Positions 12,874 to 14,918 of a DNA stretch of 14,918 nt are shown piece by piece. Source of the stretch: an uncultured Eubacteriales bacterium (GTDB taxonomy: Bacteria; Bacillota; Clostridia; Oscillospirales; Oscillospiraceae); the NCBI GenBank assembly GCA_900540635.1, contig UQGU01000055.1, positions 1-14,918 of the forward strand, in the 5' to 3' direction. Position 1 is the stretch's first letter, and each line of letters opens with the position of its first letter. The translations under genes and the position numbers were made by a program. The notes beneath the pieces were generated by a model, which saw only the letters and a list, made by a program, of their open reading frames with translations, searched no databases and was not told the origin of the DNA.

Positions 12874-14772
12874 ATGACCATCCGGGATATTGCCAATGCA
12901 GCTGGCGTCTCTGTTGCAACTGTTTCCAAAGTTCTCAACCATAGGGATCAGAATATCAGTCAGGAGACCAAGGAACGTATCCTTCAAATCATCAAAGACA
13001 GCGGCTATGTACCCTATGCCAAAATTCGTGACCGCCTTCTCACCGGCACCAATACCATCGGCCTGGCCGTTCCTTCGCTGGATATTTCCTACTACGCATC
13101 CTTTGTTTCAAGGGTGCAGGCCCTTGCGCGGCAGCAGGGCTTTGTACTGTCATTGTCCATTACCGGCGGCAGCAGCGAAGAGGAGCTTGCTGCGCTGGAG
13201 AGCTTTCGGGATACCAAGGCTGTTGGAATTCTGTTTTTTCCGTGCAGCGAGGAGGGTTTGCAGGCGCTTCAGCAGCTCCACGCGGAAGGGTATGGCGCGG
13301 TCATCCTGGACTATATGATGGAAAACGCAGTGTGCCCCCAGGTGTTTCGGGCAAATGACCGCATGGCCAAGCAGTGTACGGAGCTCCTGCTGGATCACTG
13401 CCAGCACATCGCGCTGCTGACGCACCGGGAAACCGGCAGTATCGTGCGCAAGGCCGTGTGTTCCGGGTATGAGGCGGCTCTGCTGGAAGCCCACCGCTCC
13501 ATTGACTCCGGGCTGGAAATCCATGTCGGGGCAGAATATGAGCCGGTATTGGATATTCTTCTGGAAAGCGGCATAGACGGGATCGTCTGTCAGGATGCGG
13601 AATTGGCCGGTCTTGTCTATAGCGTTGCAGGCAAAAAGCAGCTTCAGATTCCGGAAGACCTGTCGGTCATCTCCATGGAGGATGCCCTCCTCTCCACCCA
13701 GCTTACCCCTCAGCTGACTTCCGGCGGGACAAGCGCAGCGCGGATGGCAGAGGTGGCGCTTGAAGCCCTCTCCTGGCAAATTCGCCAGCAGCCGCAAAAA
13801 TTCACCTCCCAGGCGATTTGTGGCAGCACCCGAATGCGCGGCAGCATCTCTGTCCGGCAAAAGCACACTCCTCGTATCGCCATCATTGGCAGCATGAATA
13901 TGGACGTTGTCCTCCAGGTCCCGCACCTGCCCCACCCCGGAGAAACGCTGCTCGCCCCTCAACTGACGACATGGCCCGGCGGAAAGGGCGCCAATCAAGC
14001 CCTTGGCGTCAGCCGACTGGGGGGCAATGCCTATATGTTTGGCTGCCTTGGAAATGATCGCTACGGAAAGCAAATCGCGGAACAGCTATCGAGCGCCAAT
14101 GTGGATATGTCCAGCGTCCCGCTGACTGCGGATCAGCCAACAGGTACCGCCTATATCAATGTCTGTCCCGATGGCAGCAATACCATCGTTGTACACCCAG
14201 GGGCCAACACCCTGGTTGATCAGGAATACATTCGCCGCCACCAGGCGCTGCTTCGCAGCACAGACTACTGTCTGATCCAGATGGAAATTCCCTTCGAAAG
14301 CGTTCGGGAAGCGCTGCAATTTTGCGTCAGACACGGCACGCGCTCCATTTTAAAGCCGTCCCCCGCCAGGAACTTGCCAGAGGAGCTTCTGAAAGGAATT
14401 TACATTCTGGTTCCTAACGAGGAGGAAGCCGAGATACTCTGTCCCGGATTGTCATCGCCGGAGGAGCAGACCGCATATTTTCTGGACAAAGGCGTGGAGA
14501 ACGTTATTATCACCATGGGGCCCGCTGGCTGTCTCTGGGCCAATGCGGAGGGAATCCGCAGATATCCGGCGCATCCCTTCCCTTGTGTGGATTCTACCGG
14601 AGCCAGCGATGTATTTATCAGCTGTTTGGCAGTTATGCTTGCTGAGGGAAAAGGAATCGAAGGTGCCATCCATGCGGCCAGCTGGGCCTCATCCTATTCC
14701 GTTGCGCAGGAAGGCGTCCAAAATTCCATTCCGGAGAGGGCACTCCTGGATGAATTTTTACAAAAAACATAG
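12874..14772 (+). CDS. LacI-family repressor fused to a PfkB/ribokinase domain
   Basis: A 632-residue two-part protein. Residues 1-46 are a LacI helix-turn-helix (MTIRDIANAAGVSVATVSKVLN), followed by a hinge with altered sequence (AKIRDRLLTG instead of ARSL). Residues ~60-325 are the periplasmic-binding-like effector domain (TIGLAVP, later PEDLSVISMED). Residues ~334-632 are a full ribokinase-like domain: GSMNMD (339-344), GGKGANQA (369-376), LKPSPAR (~493-499), NEEEAE (~515-520) and DSTGASD (573-579) with the catalytic Asp579. The third residue of the GAGD anion hole is Ser instead of Gly, so activity is likely but not assured. ATG 12874 is chosen for GGAAGGAG eight bases upstream; the in-frame TTG at 12856 overlaps that site. 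It is divergent from the salvage operon and probably controls it, perhaps with kinase substrate or product as a second signal. Confidence 0.93.
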   Translation: MTIRDIANAAGVSVATVSKVLNHRDQNISQETKERILQIIKDSGYVPYAKIRDRLLTGTNTIGLAVPSLDISYYASFVSRVQALARQQGFVLSLSITGGSSEEELAALESFRDTKAVGILFFPCSEEGLQALQQLHAEGYGAVILDYMMENAVCPQVFRANDRMAKQCTELLLDHCQHIALLTHRETGSIVRKAVCSGYEAALLEAHRSIDSGLEIHVGAEYEPVLDILLESGIDGIVCQDAELAGLVYSVAGKKQLQIPEDLSVISMEDALLSTQLTPQLTSGGTSAARMAEVALEALSWQIRQQPQKFTSQAICGSTRMRGSISVRQKHTPRIAIIGSMNMDVVLQVPHLPHPGETLLAPQLTTWPGGKGANQALGVSRLGGNAYMFGCLGNDRYGKQIAEQLSSANVDMSSVPLTADQPTGTAYINVCPDGSNTIVVHPGANTLVDQEYIRRHQALLRSTDYCLIQMEIPFESVREALQFCVRHGTRSILKPSPARNLPEELLKGIYILVPNEEEAEILCPGLSSPEEQTAYFLDKGVENVIITMGPAGCLWANAEGIRRYPAHPFPCVDSTGASDVFISCLAVMLAEGKGIEGAIHAASWASSYSVAQEGVQNSIPERALLDEFLQKT

Positions 14773-14814
14773 GATTGTAGTTGCACAGCTGGAGCATCTT
14801 CCCACATAGAAAGA

Positions 14815-14918
14815 AGGGGCTGTTAGAAAAGTATGTCGCTGCGAACCAGTGACCGACGTCACGACTCCGCGCTAAGAGCCGGCTTCGCCGGTTGCGCTAT
14901 GTACGTGACTGCGGTCAC
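14815..14918. repeat. Nested palindromic repeat, possibly one end of a MITE-like element, cut by the window edge
   Basis: GTGACCG (14849-14855) pairs with CGGTCAC (14912-14918). Within this, GTGAC-CGAC-GTCAC (14849-14862) and GTGAC-TGCG-GTCAC (14905-14918) are each small hairpins, and GCGC (14869-14872, 14894-14897) encloses GCCGGC-TTC-GCCGGT (14878-14892). It is preceded by GGGGCTGTTAGAAAA (starting about 14817), which resembles terminal inverted repeats of small non-autonomous elements. The matching right end would lie outside the window. The stretch 14773-14814 holds nothing I can identify. Confidence 0.55.

Noticed and set aside
1..14918. CRISPR arrays, tRNA or rRNA genes
   Set aside because: No regularly spaced direct repeats, tRNA cloverleaf patterns or rRNA-like conserved stretches were seen on either strand.

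Overview
The window looks like a Clostridia chromosome, most likely an Oscillospiraceae-type gut anaerobe. This rests on its GC-rich coding sequence (by eye, not counted), strong AGGAGG-type ribosome binding sites, a SpoVT sporulation-regulator sequence, group I ECF transport genes, and GC-rich intergenic palindromes with TTC loops. Genus and species cannot be fixed from the sequence alone.

Region 1 (1-2336) is the right end of an integrated element. It holds the tail of a RhuM-like gene, then a large serine recombinase. The recombinase reading frame runs without a stop into the last ~150 residues of SpoVT (GAF domain and the end of the AbrB fold). The first ~31 SpoVT residues are absent and should lie at the other end of the element, left of the window. 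The simplest reading is site-specific integration into spoVT, with the right attachment site inside the recombinase ORF at about 1872-1899.

Region 2 (2337-5394) is core host sequence on the minus strand. It contains rpsO (S15) and then pnp (polynucleotide phosphorylase), with a clear rpsO promoter, a structured leader, an rpsO terminator, a 310-base intercistronic stretch rich in hairpins, and a bidirectional terminator facing spoVT.

Region 3 (5395-7357, plus strand) is a two-gene operon: a GT4 glycosyltransferase translationally coupled to a PlsC-like acyltransferase. It probably acts in membrane glycolipid synthesis and ends in a strong hairpin. The stretch 7358-7486 holds no gene.

Region 4 (7487-14772) is a self-contained nucleoside or ribose salvage locus. 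The minus-strand operon encodes a ribokinase-like kinase, a nucleoside hydrolase, an ECF S component, EcfT and two EcfA ATPases. Transcribed divergently is a 632-residue protein in which a complete LacI-type repressor is fused to a complete PfkB/ribokinase domain. The shared 252-base promoter region has a TTGACA/TACAAT promoter for the operon with a GTAAAC-T-GTTTAC palindrome at its predicted start site. Proposed flow: the ECF transporter imports a nucleoside, the hydrolase releases base and ribose, the kinase phosphorylates the sugar, and the repressor-kinase fusion senses the sugar or its phosphate.

Region 5 (14773-14918) is noncoding and ends in a nested palindrome that runs to the last base, probably part of a small mobile or repeated element cut by the window edge.
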